Assembly (NCBI GenBank): GCA_020091685.1
Contig: CM034603.1
Span: 4,667,848 to 4,731,847, forward strand
DNA from: Lutjanus erythropterus
Lineage: Eukaryota > Chordata > Actinopteri > Lutjaniformes > Lutjanidae
Length of the DNA stretch: 64,000 nt
Direction of reading: 5' to 3'
In this document: positions 45,130 through 58,024 of the stretch, piece by piece
How the letters are laid out: every line of letters begins with the position of its first letter
Position numbering within the stretch: the stretch's first letter is position 1
The notes under the pieces: model-generated
What the model was told of the DNA's origin: nothing
Databases searched by the model: none
What the model saw: the letters and a program-made list of their open reading frames with translations, nothing else
Program-made: the position numbers and the translations under genes

Positions 45130-48100
45130 ATGGGTCGTGGATATATAGTAGAAGATGCTGTGGAGGGATATCTGTCTAAACTGTGTGAACAACAAGCAGG
45201 TCTAGTCACAGGCCTGCTTATTGGACAGGTAGGGTTATGTATTAACATCTGTCTGCAGTTAAACTGTTTTTTATGAGCCTGTCTTGTTGTTTGGTTGCCT
45301 TCCACCTCAGAATAGTGGTTGACTGATGTGTGTTTTGTTTTGGGTTACAGATTACTAGTAATCAAGGAAACCGATAGCTGATATTTGGAACTGATATACA
45401 TTTGCAACAAAAATTAAGTTTTCGTGTCAAAACTTAGAATGACATGAACAAAATTTTAGTACAAACTGAAGCTTGTACTAAAATTTGTACCGAAATGCAT
45501 TTCTGTATGGGTTTTGATTAAAGCATAACTTTTCAACATTATCTTCAATCAAACAGTGCAGGAGCTGCCAGCAGCATTTCTTAAAGTTAACTCAACTCAA
45601 CTGAAATTAATGATGAACTGATTTATCATATTGTCAACTGGATTAAAAAATAAAACCCACTGATTACAATAATCATCAAAATGCTGAATATGCGATCCAA
45701 TAATCAACCAGGCTGATAGTTGGTTGTTCCCTCGACCAGGGGTCTGCAACCTTTCCTATCAAAAGAGACATTTTTGTCCAAAAAAGAAATAAATCTGTCT
45801 GAAGTCACAACTATTTTCCTCTGAAACGTTTCTTTTTTTTGCATTTGGAAGAAGGAAAAGGAGCTGAGCCATAAATATAGGCAATGATGCACATTTTAGT
45901 TGACCAAATATTAATACTTTTTTTTAATTCATTGTACAGGCTACACTGTTTTACAGTTGGAGACTATAGGAATTACTTTAGGCCTACAAAAAAAGGTTAA
46001 ATGAAAATTGAAATGTTTAAAAAAGAACTGTCAATTTCCATGTAATTTTTTGCCAAAGCCACAGGAGGCCACTGATGAGGGGCAAAAGAGCCACATGTAG
46101 CACACCTGATTCAAATGATCATCTCATCATCAAGCCTCTGCAGAAGCCTGACAACAACCTGATCATTTGAATCAGGTGTGTTGGAGCAGGGAAACATCTA
46201 AAACATGCAGGGCAGTGTGCCTTGAGGACCAGGGTTGGGAAACACTGCTCTAGAGCAGCAGGCTGCTGACCCCTGCTCGAGACTATAACATCAGACCACA
46301 TGTAACAGTTTTCCATCAAAACAGTCAGATATCACTCACTTTAGTTCTATTTTGATCATAATATAACTAGCCATGACGACACCATACAAGCTGTAGAAAC
46401 AGTTCTGTTCAGGTTGTAAAATGATTTAACATATCTGTTGTTTTTGTTTTGGAGTGTTGTTGTATCTCATAACATGACATGGAATAATATTTACTGTGTG
46501 TGGACTGAAGAGACAGTGATTGATGTTAATGACTAAACATTTCAGAGCTCAGCCCAAAAGGACTTTGTGGTCATGGCAACTCGGACACCTCAAAGGGAGG
46601 AGTCAGCAGCTGGAAACTCTCTGGACAAGGACTGGGTGACTGAGCATGCTCGACAGGTAGGCAAAAATTGGCCTTTGGGTCATATGTCAACGTCACTGCT
46701 GTATTGGACAGGGCAAGACTGACCTGTGAACAAATACATGCAATTAAAAAGCACTATGACATTTATTTTTATCTCATTACACACTCACACACTGTGGTCT
46801 TGAGTATTTAAGTGTGTATTCAAGTGTGATGAGTGATAACTCAGTGTGGAGGGCTTTTAGAACACACTGGAGCATGCTTTATTAATAGGAGTTCAAACAG
46901 TCAATAAACAAAACAAAACATCTTTCACTGAGTTGAAGTAGTTGTAAAATACATATATAGCTCAATGGAATTATGTTATTATAGGATAAAATGTGAGGAG
47001 CTATATACAGTACATATTTTACAACATATGGGTTACTTGAAATGGGGTAAGACAGCAAAACTGAACAGCTGAAGTAGCAGCAAGACAACTATAGTTGCCA
47101 GGAAAGGTAAGGTGTTTTGCCAGGGTCTGCTGTGAAGTGTTACAGTTTACATTTGCTTCTGGTTTGATCTGGTTTCAGGTGTCTCGGATGCTGCCCGGAG
47201 GCCTGTCTGTATTAGGACTCTTCATCATCACTGATACTGATGCAAAGGACACGCTGACCACACTCCGACAGGTGAGAGTCATCTAAACACACACACGTGA
47301 ACGTGTACAAGATGTCCACACTCTTAAACCTGCATTAAGCAAAGTATGACCACTAGAGGGCAGGAAATCATGTAGTTCAGGAACTAAGTTTATTTGTATA
47401 GTGCCTTTCAAGAGAATAATGTTGCAAAGTGCAAAACAGGTTGGTCTTGAGCTGCTTTTGTTTGCAGCGTCCACAGATCTGAAATCCAACAGAAGAAGAG
47501 TTCCAAGGTATAGGAGCAAGAACCTCAAAACTATATTGGAAATGATAAGCAGTATCAGTATTGATATTGGTATTGATAAAATCCAAAAGTATCCATCCCC
47601 AGCAGTGGGAGTAAGTCACCAATGTGCAAGTCATGAGTTGCGAGTCTTAACCTTCAAGTCTCAAGCAAGTCCCAAGTTATGGTGGTGAAAATCAGGGTAT
47701 TTCCACATTTAAATCAGTGAAAAGACTGTGATCATGAAAAACTGAATGTTATTTTTAACCTTAACAAAAACTGATTACACCTTGTAAATCCTACTGAAAT
47801 CAAACAAAAAGCTTCCAAAATAAATAACAATGGAGAATGGAGCTCTGAAATTATAATATAGCCATATATGTCTAAGGTGCTTATCACTGATATCACAATA
47901 CTGATAGTATTGATTTAGTATCATTATTGGCAAATATCCAAATTCAGACATAAGAATCAGATCTGACACGAAAAAATTGATAAATACATTTGTAATTTAG
48001 AGTCCAGTATTAACTCTGTTTATATTAAATAAATGTTTTATGTACAAAGATGACCCGGCAAGGAAGCTCTGGTAGGACATTTGCTTTGAATATGTGCATA

Positions 48101-51100
48101 TACCTATGTATGTGTGTCTGTGTGCAGCTGGTTTTCGCAGTGGAGAACCTGATCTCCTCTGAGCATCTGTGGAACCCTGCAGATGATGATGTCACAGACC
48201 GCATCACGCTGCACATCAACCCCAAAACCAGGAAGTATCCTTTTGCACAGCCTTCTCATTGGATGAGGTAGCTACCATACACAGCGTGTGGATATTCTTT
48301 AACCCCCACATATCAGAACTGTCTGCAGAACCTTCGATGTCAAAGATCCCAAGGTTAGTTTGCATCTTTCATGTCAGCTTTCTGCTGACATTGCACTCAA
48401 GTTGTTGCATAATGCCTTCAAAATGTACTCAAGCCCCTTTATTTCCCTCCTAAAGTTTTACATGTGGATTTAAACATGCAGCGTGGTGTTGTTGTTATCA
48501 ATCATATTAATGTCATGGCTGTTCCAGAGCATGGCCAAACCTGCAGACTGGAAGTATCAGTCAGGTGTGTGTTCCTCCTGGAGCTTGGTGTCATGTTGTT
48601 TAAATGTGGACATGTTGGTACCGCTACCAGACAGCAGAACTACAGAAAACATGGATAAATGTCTGAAGGTTGGTGCACGCACCCACACGTACTCATAAAG
48701 ACATTTTCAGGAACTCTAGAGGAACAGTTCATAAATCATGTTTGTTTTTACAGGAGGGCCTGAAAGTGTGGGCACACCAGATTCAGAGTGGAGTTTGTCT
48801 GATCGACAGTAAAAAGCTGCCGGAGGACGCGGAGCTCACAGCTGGACAGGTAGTTGTTGTATAAAAATATATGATTTACTTCCATAGGTCATTTGCAGGT
48901 TTCCATTTGGTCAATCTCATTCCTGCCACATTGCGCTCATAAACTATTTCACAGTGTTTTTGTGTCTGATAAGCCTTCAAACTCCTGCTTACATCACTTA
49001 AACCGACCCTCCTGGATTGTGTTTCATCCTCTCATGAATATCTGTAACACTCACTCATCCCCTGTGTTGTATTTTAAGGTGGACTTGTTTCATTCCCAAT
49101 GCCTAGAATTTAATCTAGGCAATCGAGCAATCTCTGAACCCTGAAACATTGGCCATTTCCCCCAGAGGTTTAAATATCATCAGGTGATAGCTGATTGGTT
49201 CTGAGATTGGAAGAAAACAAGTTTTGATAACTGCTCTCTGCAACAAAACTACTCTTTAGATGCCTTTGAGCAAGGTGCTTAAACAGTAGTGAGTCCAGCA
49301 AAGTTGCTCAACAATCACATTTGGATAGAAAGCAAGACAGTTCTACTTTTAGGACTAGAAGTAAAAGCATTGTATCAGCTTTCCTAACTTGGAAAATCAT
49401 TCTTATCTTAACTTGCTGATATTTAGGAGAGCTCCAGAGGAGTCCTAACAACGAGATGGTGTTCATGAAGAGAAAGGCGGTTTTTGTGAAAGGAGAAATG
49501 GAACTCTTAATTGCAATGAGATGAATTAAAATACTGTTAACAAAAAACAAACAGCTCTGTGCAGGATGCAGAAGAGAACACGTACTGTTCCTGCAGAACC
49601 CTTTTTGTAATGGGAAAAATGCAGCTGTGCAGTGGTGATGATTGTTTCAGAGCCAACAGTTTTGTTGCAAACTTCAGTTCAACTCGCAGCTCTTTAATAA
49701 AGGGAATGCACACTTTGATGGTTCTTCATGACAGCAGACGCCATTAAATATGCAATATTGTTGAAGAAAAATAGACAAGACTAAAATGTCATTTAAAAAA
49801 TGAAAACTTTATCTAAATCTCTTTTTAATTTTGTTTCCAAAAAGAGGAGACAAAATCATATAGATGATGTTTTCTTTGTTTTATCGCAGCAGCTCCATTT
49901 CCTCTGTGCTGCACGTACCAGCTTGGCGCCCTGTGCGGCGTGCGCTGTGTCAGAACTACACTGGCAACACATAAAGAGTACAGTCAGGACTCAGAGTAAC
50001 TGACATCAACTTACATCTGATTTTTATTTTCAGTTGTCCAAAAGGCAAGTTTGTCTATTTTGGGCCACCAAAAACCTGGATTCAAAATATTTTATTGTCT
50101 GTACAGCTCTAATCGTGCATGACAGTTTTAAAGACAGAACTGGGTCCTGTGCCAGTTGCTGAATCATGCTGCTTCAAAATAAATATGCAAATCAGAACAT
50201 GTTTCATGTCTGGATGTATTCATCAAATTGATCAGACACTTTCTGCAAAGCTGCTTTCTTCATCATTCAACCTGTTTTGATCAAATGATGATATGGTAAA
50301 ATCCCATGTGAAATGATTTTGACCAAAAATGATTAGTTTTGATGATTTTGACTGAAATGTTCAGAGTAATCTGATGATTAAAAAGTCAGCAGTTTTCATT
50401 GACTGAAATAATGATGGTTTTCTTTGACTAAGATGAGACTAAAATACCCAGACTTTATTCAGCTAAAAGTTGACTAAATATGATCAAAACAAACAAGAAC
50501 ATTTGTCACAGGACCAAGACTAAATAAAAAATAGCTGACTCAATTAAAACTACCAGACTAAAAGTCAAACACAATCAGGTTGTTGGACTGATTCTGAGAG
50601 GCTGGACTACTACAGGCCCTGACCGTCTCTGGGCAGACAAATTAAGTCTGCTGTTACTTAATGAAGTATAATGTACTAAAACATTACATGCAACTACAAC
50701 TGATTTTCTGGATTGTGTTCTTACACATTGTGTCTGATATTTCTCTGCAGAAGAGGAATGTGAGACAGACGTTCACAGCTCAGCTGCTCATCACACCGGT
50801 AAAACACACACATGCACACACTTACGCTGACAAACACACATGGTCGTCATATAAACTACATTCTTGCAACATGTAGTTGTTGTGAAAATATAGTGGTAAA
50901 GACCTAAATTTCTCTTACAGCCATACTACAAGTACTGTAGTATATGATATACTGCATGTATTTCCAATCAGTTATGAAAAAGATAAGTGATCATGGCTGG
51001 AAGCTGCTGAATCATGTTGACTGTTTACACGCTGTTGATAAAAGAGGACCATGCTCTCTGCGTGTTAGGATGACCAAAGGGGTACAGATGTGATCCAGCG

Positions 51101-54100
51101 GTGTGCAGGCAGTGTGTCAGTCAAAGGAGCAATCCACAGCAGAGCTTACCTCCACAGCAACAAACCAAAGGCCAGACTGGCTGAAAAGGTAATGTTTTAA
51201 TTCAGTAGACAATGTCACATGAGACAGAAAGAACAGCCCGTCATTTAGTCCTCAAATCTTCCCTGTGGACAGCTGCTGAAGAGGGATGTTGTTTCTACGG
51301 TGGCCACGAGGGTTCAGATGCTGCTGGAGGAGCTGATCATATCAGAGGAAGAGAGCAAAGGCAGCAGCAAAGACAAACAACAGACAGGTACACACACACA
51401 CACATAAACAAACACACGTGCTAAGCAGAGTTTGCACCACCAATCACATGCTTTTGTCTATAGATAGTTGAGGTTAAGGTCAGGGTGGTGGGTGGGTTTG
51501 GGGTCGACCAATCCCAGGAAAGACATACAGTTGGATCTGTATGCTGATAGTGTCATCTGCATCAGAAGCTCCACTTTGGGTAAAGGATTACCTTACTTTA
51601 TTAAAGCCAGTTTACCAAAACCTAAAGGACCAGTGTGTAAAACATACAGAGATTCATTTTCAGAATATGGAGGGAATGGAATATAATACTAATAAGTATG
51701 TTTTTATTTGTGTATAAGCACCTGGAAACAGGAGTCATTGTGTTTTCATAACCTTAGAATGAGTCCTTTGTATCTACAGAGAGTGCAGGTCCTCTTCTAT
51801 GAAGGCCACCATGTTGTACCGCTGTGTGTCTACAGTAGCCCGGAATGGACAAACCAAACACTGGCTTTAGATGCGGCCTTTCGTATTTCTTTGAGTTTCA
51901 CGTAGGTTCTGCTACGTGCTAGGAAGGGGAGAATGAGACAAGCTAAGCTGTTTTCATTTATACCTTCTGTCTCCAACTTCCAACTGTATCCAATAGTACC
52001 CTTTAGTTTGTTTATGGATGACATTAAAGTCCTAAAGTCGCTAAATATGAAAATAGTTCCAACTGAAGTTAAAGTGAAATTATGTATCTTGATAATGAAA
52101 AGTAACATCCTCCTCTTACAAGTGAAAAGTTGATTTAATGATGTATGAAACACCCCCTTTCAATACTCTCAATGGTTTTACTGCTACATTCGTCCTTGGA
52201 CTGGTATGACTACTGCTGTGGTCCATTTTTGTCAGAAGTTGGAGCTGGGAATGACATAACACCTAAACTGAGCGGTCCAGTACAAAAATTAAGAAAACCA
52301 AGATGGACAACTCCAGGAAATACTTTGTTGTGCTTGCTCTTTCACTCTTTTGCAGTATTTTGCGCATGCAAACACCACAGCAACATGTCCACAGGTAGAA
52401 GCTGGACAGTGCTGTGTGCAAGTCTGATATAGTCAGAAATAAAATACATGAGTGCTAATACAACAGCTGTCACATGCTGTTGATGTGTGGAACAGCCATC
52501 TTGGATTTTGAGATTGAGGTTAGCAAGGTTCTTTGCCTTTCGGAGTAAGAAATGCAACTTCAAGAGGTGACGCAGTTGAAATTTCCAAGTAGGAGCTTGG
52601 AAATTCCAACTTTCCCGTTCATATTGAGTGCACCATGACAGCTTATGATGGCCAGTGTTACCTGGCAAATGGTTATGTGGCTAATGGTTAGCTAATGTTA
52701 GCTAACCTTGCTGTTTAACTGAAATTACACAGGCAGTTCACAAACTTTCTAACTACTTTTATTACTGTGCTACTATGATTATGTTTTAGCATGTCACAGG
52801 TAGCATTTTACAATGATTTTATCATTAAAAATAAAACATTCTACCTGACCTATCACAGTGCTTGTCCACTCGGTGTGGTCAGATGTTAAGAGGTAAAACT
52901 GAAATGCTTACTAGTTTGGCTAGTAGGCTAACAACAGCATTAATAAGTTGCTGGGCAGGCCTCCATATAAACAAGGTTAGAAACACCAGCTAAAGTTAGC
53001 TAGTATTAGCAGTTTTCACATGTCACAGCTCAGTTGAATGAGACTCTGAGCAGAGGAAACAAAGCCAGAACTAATATTCAAATAAATGAGAAACAGATTT
53101 CTGTCTGGCTGCACCTTCAGTCAAGTCATCTCATGATGATGTGTTTAAAGTAGCTGACTATCGCCTCTTGTGGCAGCAGGGGCTGTTATGTATTTATTTA
53201 CTTTATTGAACTGCAGAAACATGAGGCAAGAAATACTTCAAGCCATGTCCTTATTAGATTCCATAAATATTTATGTCTCTCTTTCAGAGAAATTCTGTCT
53301 CCCTCATCGCATCTTCTGTCCTGTAAAAGCGAGCGGGCCAGTGTGTGTGTGTGACTACCAGTTCAGTGACGAGGGCCAGTCTGAGGTGACTGACAGGCTT
53401 AAAGAGATGCTGGACATTGACGCAGCCGAGGAAGACTTGGACACCAGTCGGGAAACGCCTGCTGAAATCATTGAAAGAGACGTTGCTGCTGGTAGGGAAG
53501 ACATGTGTTGTAACTTGCCTTTCTCGTTTATCTTGTCACATAATTGTTTAAATACTCACTAGAATAATAATCAGGGTAACCGCATGTTGACGTGATACTT
53601 TCTTTTACTTACAGGAGTCAAATAGTAGGCTTCCCACCATCTGATTCATTCCACGATAGTAGAAGTGCAGATGAAGTTTATATTTAGTTGAATGTTGAGG
53701 GAAAAAAAAATCATTTACCTAGTTAAAAATTACAAAAACTCCTTCTCACTTATCAGAAAATCCAAAGTCTGTGAATATGCAAATGCTTGCCCTTTCAAAT
53801 ATTTATCTACCAGACGCAAAATGTCTCCTAATTCATTGAAAAGTTTGTTCTAAGTGTATGGACTGGATGGTTTAAGTTTCCACATCACATGAAGTCTGCA
53901 AATACATCATTCTGCTTTATGGAGGTCCAACTCATTCTTTGCCCTATCAGAAATTTTAGTGTCACATTCTCGAGCATTTTTGCATTTTCTCAGACTGGGG
54001 AAACACTCTATTAATACTTTCAGCCTCTTTATGCTTACTGGCCCAAATCAGTAAAGTACAGAATGTGTCTGTTTAGAAGACCTTTATTTTTTAACACATA

Positions 54101-55050
54101 TGCACTTAAACTAGTATCTAACATGGATTGTACTTTAGTATGTTAGTGTATGTATGACAACGTAGGGGATAATATTCCTGTGGCAGCAGTGCAGGTCAGA
54201 TTTATAATTACCTTAGCTGTGTGTACTTGTATCCACAAAGTCTAACTGAACCTGAAATAAACTCTAAATAAACCATTTCCACAGCTGAAGAGGATATTGT
54301 TTGTAAAATACAGGCTGACAGTTAAGGAAAGCTGTGAACGCTCTCTGATTACCATCACTATGGAATTGGTCCTAATGTTATTATCCACAAAAACTCGTTC
54401 AACCCTCCTCTGCAGCATCGTATATCACTACCAAACAGACTTCTTATAACTTTCAAAGTATGCCAGGGAAGCTGTATGTAGAGGCCTGTTGTGACTAGGT
54501 TATTACAGGTGAGGTACCAGGTTCAAGTTACTGAGATATTGTATCATTATAGTTCATGAAATTGTGTGTTGTGTATTTCCAGAGCCAGCTGTAGAAACTG
54601 TTAAAGTGCCAGAGCCCAGGAGGAACAACTACATCGGTAAAACACTTTCCACTGTAACACCCACAGTTTTGTCACCATCCAAATAAACCAAAAACTTGAT
54701 ATATTCACATGGAACTTGTGCAACCTGCTAGACATTACTACTATATGCTATTATATTTAGACTGTTGAGTTGGAGAAATGTGATTTAGGAATTTCAAATT
54801 GCCTTTTTGTTTTCAGTTTTTCAGTGTGTGAGTCTTCCTGGACCAAAATAATCAATCAATCCACTATAACATACCAGTCACACTCACAACTTTTTAATTT
54901 TTCATGAATTACAACCATAAAAGTATGGTGTGCATGTTTGTGTGAACACTGTCCTGATTCACCTCTGTATTTTTTTTAGGTGTTGCCATGGCTACGGCTG
55001 TCGCCCTACTTGCCACTGCTGCCTCGATGCTCTATCTCAATGACGTTTAA
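45130..55050 (+). CDS. odr4: ODR4 homologue, tail-anchored GPCR-trafficking factor
   Basis: Membrane protein first known in worm for odorant-receptor trafficking; the vertebrate protein partners the UFM1 protease UFSP2 at the ER. Coding exons: 45130-45228, 46546-46656, 47179-47271, 48128-48234, 48329-48353, 48528-48668, 48754-48849, 50751-50798, 51069-51188, 51273-51387, 53288-53491, 54583-54636, 54980-55050. They join in phase to a 427-residue protein (human 454) with no frame break. Landmarks in human order: MGRGYIVEDAVEGYL, VSRMLPGGLSVLGLFIITDT, FAVENLISSEHLWNPADDDV, TFDVKDPKS, KPADWKYQSG, VCVCDYQFSDEG. The last exon encodes a hydrophobic anchor (VAMATAVALLATAASMLYL) and stop. AATAAA at 55070-55075 is a close polyadenylation signal. 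A 5' untranslated exon ending at 44749 is likely. Confidence 0.96.
45737..46275. mobile_element. hAT-type element with a second hAT-like repeat inside
   Basis: Left terminus CAGGGGTCTGCAACC and reversed right terminus CAGGGGTCAGCAGCC match at 13 of 15 bases, a hAT-like TIR. Flanks CTCGAC and CTCGAG may be a decayed target duplication. Inside, 46101-46255 is most of the right half of a palindromic teleost repeat (CACCTGATTCAAATGATCA ... CCAGGGTTGGGAAACACTG). Neither has a transposase. In an odr4 intron. Confidence 0.7.
50300..50575. repeat. Degenerate repeat with GACTAAAAT words
   Basis: Repeated words TGACTGAAAT, TTTGACTAAGATGAGACTAAAAT, GTTGACTAAATATGA and CCAGACTAAAAG through about 270 bases of odr4 intron suggest a decayed teleost DNA repeat. 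Ends are not defined. Confidence 0.4.
51622..51950 (+). mobile_element. Truncated MITE (AAAGGACCAGTGTGTAA end)
   Basis: CTAAAGGACCAGTGTGTAAAA followed by GGAATATAATACTAATAAGT, GAGTGCAGGTCCTCTTCTATG and CGGAATGGACAAACCAAACA matches a common teleost element whose ends read TTAAAGGTCCAGTGTGTA. The right end is not present. In an odr4 intron, non-coding. Confidence 0.65.
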
Positions 55051-55080
55051 TACACATATGTATACACCAAATAAAGTGTT

Positions 55081-56095
55081 TGTCTGTAACATTTCTAAAA
55101 AGTCTCCGTTGGTTGAATCAGAAAATACATTAGTGCAAAAAAAATTGGGATCATTAATTTAATTGTTGTTAAATACATTGTTCCTGACTTTTGCCCTTCT
55201 ATATTTTATCCTAATACAAACGCTTTTATATCAACAGTCTTTTGAATTATTATGTGTAATGAGAGCTATCACCAACTCTAAGAGAAACTATTATAGTGGA
55301 GGAAGGGATGTGCACATTTAGAATAAAAGGAAGCCAAGCATTGAGCCTTGTGGTACCCTCGTTAAAAGGAAGTGTGACTTGGAGTCTCCTCCTTGCATTG
55401 CCACTTTGAATGATCACCCTGTGGGCTAGGACTCAAACCAGAGTAGTGCTTATACTCAACATGCTTAATGCAGACAGTCCCTAAGATGTCCAGATCACTC
55501 AAACATGCAAGACATAGTAAAAAAAAAATAGTCTGCTCCACTGCACCAGACAGTGAGTCTAGTACACACTGGCCTAACCACACCCACTCTGCATCCACAC
55601 TGTCACAAGGGGATATTTTAGCCACAATGTAAATATCACTTATTGTTTATTGATTGGTGGCTTGCAGCTTTATTAACCAAGATATCCTTTCACTTCTTGA
55701 CCACTGAAGGTCAGTGCAGCTGGATTGACCTACTGATAGAAAGTGCAAAGAAAGGGCAGAAGAGCCTATTTGTCCAGACTGAGCAAAAAAAAAAAAAAGT
55801 CTGATTAGACAGGAGGAAAAGATGGAGAGAGATGAAGGAAGAGAGGAGAGTGAGAGGAGAGACAAAGGATGACAAACTGACAGGTGAAAGACATCAGGAT
55901 ATAAAAGAAAGAAGGACTGAATTAGAGGGATGAAGAACCGAGTATGAAAGATGAGACAGAAGAAGAATGAGAGAGGGACAGATGGATGGAACAGATGGAG
56001 AGCAGTAATGTCTCAATTCTGATAACGTTTCATCTGGACCTCATGGTATGTTTTCTCTCTGTTCATGAAAAACACACTAATAACATACCCATACA
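55081..56095. other. Intergenic, no gene recognised
   Basis: Downstream of odr4. Contains an A-run at about 55786 and a GA-rich stretch (55800-56010: repeated AGGAGAG, AAAGATGAGACAGAAG). Short frames here have no recognisable domains. Confidence 0.4.
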
Positions 56096-56617
56096 AAACT
56101 TATATATTAAGGTGCTTGTAATAAGCTTTAGTTAATAGACAATAAGGCCCTTATAAGATTCTTATTATATTAATATGTATAAGACTATATAAGCATTAAT
56201 AAAAGAACAATAAACTGTAATGTTAGATTGTAAGACATTTATAAACACTTATTAGAAACTTGTTTACAGTTTATAGACTGCTTAAGAATGGTAATAAAGG
56301 CCTTCTGAGCAGCTTCTAATTGTTTATTACACATTTACATAGTTTAACTTACCTATAATGTCACTGTTAAACCTTTACACAGCTTTTGTTGTTACATTAT
56401 TAAATTATTATTTATTATTATCTTTTATTAGCAGTTCTTGGCAGAGGAAAAAAAGCATGAAAGTAGTAATAATTACCAGCAAGTTGACAAGTGCATAATA
56501 AAGTGTTTATTAACCTTAATAAGCATTATTCACACTTAAGATCCGGTACCCCCAAAATGCTGAGTTAATCTTTAATACGTCCATAGTTGAAGTATGTGGA
56601 AATCAACAAAATCTTAG

Positions 56618-56677
<60 letters not shown>

Positions 56678-56925
56678 GTTTAAACTCAATAAATAAATGT
56701 GTTTGTAATGCTATTATAAGCAATTTATAAGAAACTCATAAGGCTTTTATTAAGCAGTCTTAAACTTAACAAGTTTCTTATAAATTCTGATAAATGTATA
56801 ATCTAATAATAAGCGTAATTATTACACTATTATTGCACAGTCTTAACACATGTTTATGTTAATAAGCATCTTAAACTAACTAACTAATGCTCATTACAAG
56901 CACATTAATATTAAGTGTTACCAAC
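56096..56925. mobile_element. Long inverted-repeat element around a TAA microsatellite
   Basis: The left arm begins AACTTATATATTAAGGTGCTTGTAATAAG and the right arm ends CTCATTACAAGCACATTAATATTAAGTG, its imperfect reverse. Pairing continues inward (CTTATAAGATTCTTATTA against TAAGAAACTCATAAGGC). The middle holds (AAT)n at 56620-56676. About 830 bases, no coding frame; probably a non-autonomous DNA element whose centre became a microsatellite. Confidence 0.65.
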
Positions 56926-57404
56926 TTTTTCAGATCCACTGCTTCAGGCCAGATGATTTCAGAGAAGCAACCTCAGAGACTTCAGTGCTTTATAGCCCAT
57001 GTTTTACCTGGTAATGAGTTACACAGTATGTTTATTAACTGAACTGTGCTAATCTAATTTCCGTCTGGCTTCAGATTACTTATGTTTTCTCTGAGGAGAG
57101 TGAAATGCCCACAGAGAGGAGGAGAATGGTGGAGGGAGGGAGGAAGGAGTTGCACAACAGAGTTATGTGTCTGACAGACAAAAAAACTGAGGAACTCCAC
57201 ACCCCTAGCAAGAGGTGGAGTTTGGACCTGACAGATTATTATGGTCATTGTTTGATTTCTCCAGAGCTCTGTGAGTGCAATGTACCCAATAACCTGCCTG
57301 CTGCCCAGCTCTGCTGAACTTCAACCCTCACAGAGAGATATCAGCTTGTCTGTCAGTCTACCTTATCAACAGATTAGCCGGGGGGGGAGTTTTGACCAGA
57401 CAAC

Positions 57405-57562
57405 ATGTTGTCCCTGCCCTGCATGTTTCAGATGTTTCCCTCCTCCAACACACCTGATTCACATGAAGAGGTCATCATTAGGCTTCTGCAGAGGCTTGAT
57501 GACAAGCTGATCATTTCACATGGGCAGTGGACGCCGAGGACCAGCATTGGGAAGCGCTAGAC
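57405..57562. mobile_element. Fragment of the same hAT-like palindromic repeat as at 46.1 kb
   Basis: CCCTGCATGTTTCAGATGTTTCCCT, CCAACACACCTGATTCACATGA, GGCTTCTGCAGAGGCTTGATGA and GAGGACCAGCATTGGGAAGCGCT correspond to the repeat inside the odr4 intron. The left terminus and part of the right arm are missing. Confidence 0.7.
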
Positions 57563-58024
57563 AAAACTACCATTCTTTACTAGCTGAATGCTGCTGTGTA
57601 TCACACAACAGCCTTGTTGAGTTTCTGAGACTCATAATTCAATTTGTAGTACACAGAAAAAGGATACATACATTCGGCCATCTGCAATTTGCTTGAATGA
57701 AATGAGAAATTCCACTCTGTTGTGAACTACAAACTTAACTGTTCAGAGATGTTACTGCTTTGAAAAATGTAGTTCTGAGAAGTGAATGAGAAAAACTGTC
57801 ATATTCACAGCTCTGACCGAACCAAATCTGACGTCACTGTTACAACAAAAATAAAGCACAGGTCTGGCTTTTAAATGTAGTTGAAGCTATAGCCATTTGG
57901 GAAATGCCAACTGCACATCCCAGAGTTGCAGTTTGGGGTGAAGTTATTACGCCAGTAAAAGAAGAAATAGATCATCATTACTTCAACATATCTACTTAAA
58001 ATGGAAAAGATGAGTCAATCATGA

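Noticed and set aside
45315-45736. TIR element left of the hAT copy (GTGGTTGACTGATGTG against GGCTGATAGTTGGTTG)
   Set aside because: The inverted match is short and imperfect; could be a decayed element but not strong enough to list.
57105-57317. 70-codon plus-strand frame as a gene exon
   Set aside because: No recognisable domain, no splice signals that I trust, next to repeat sequence.
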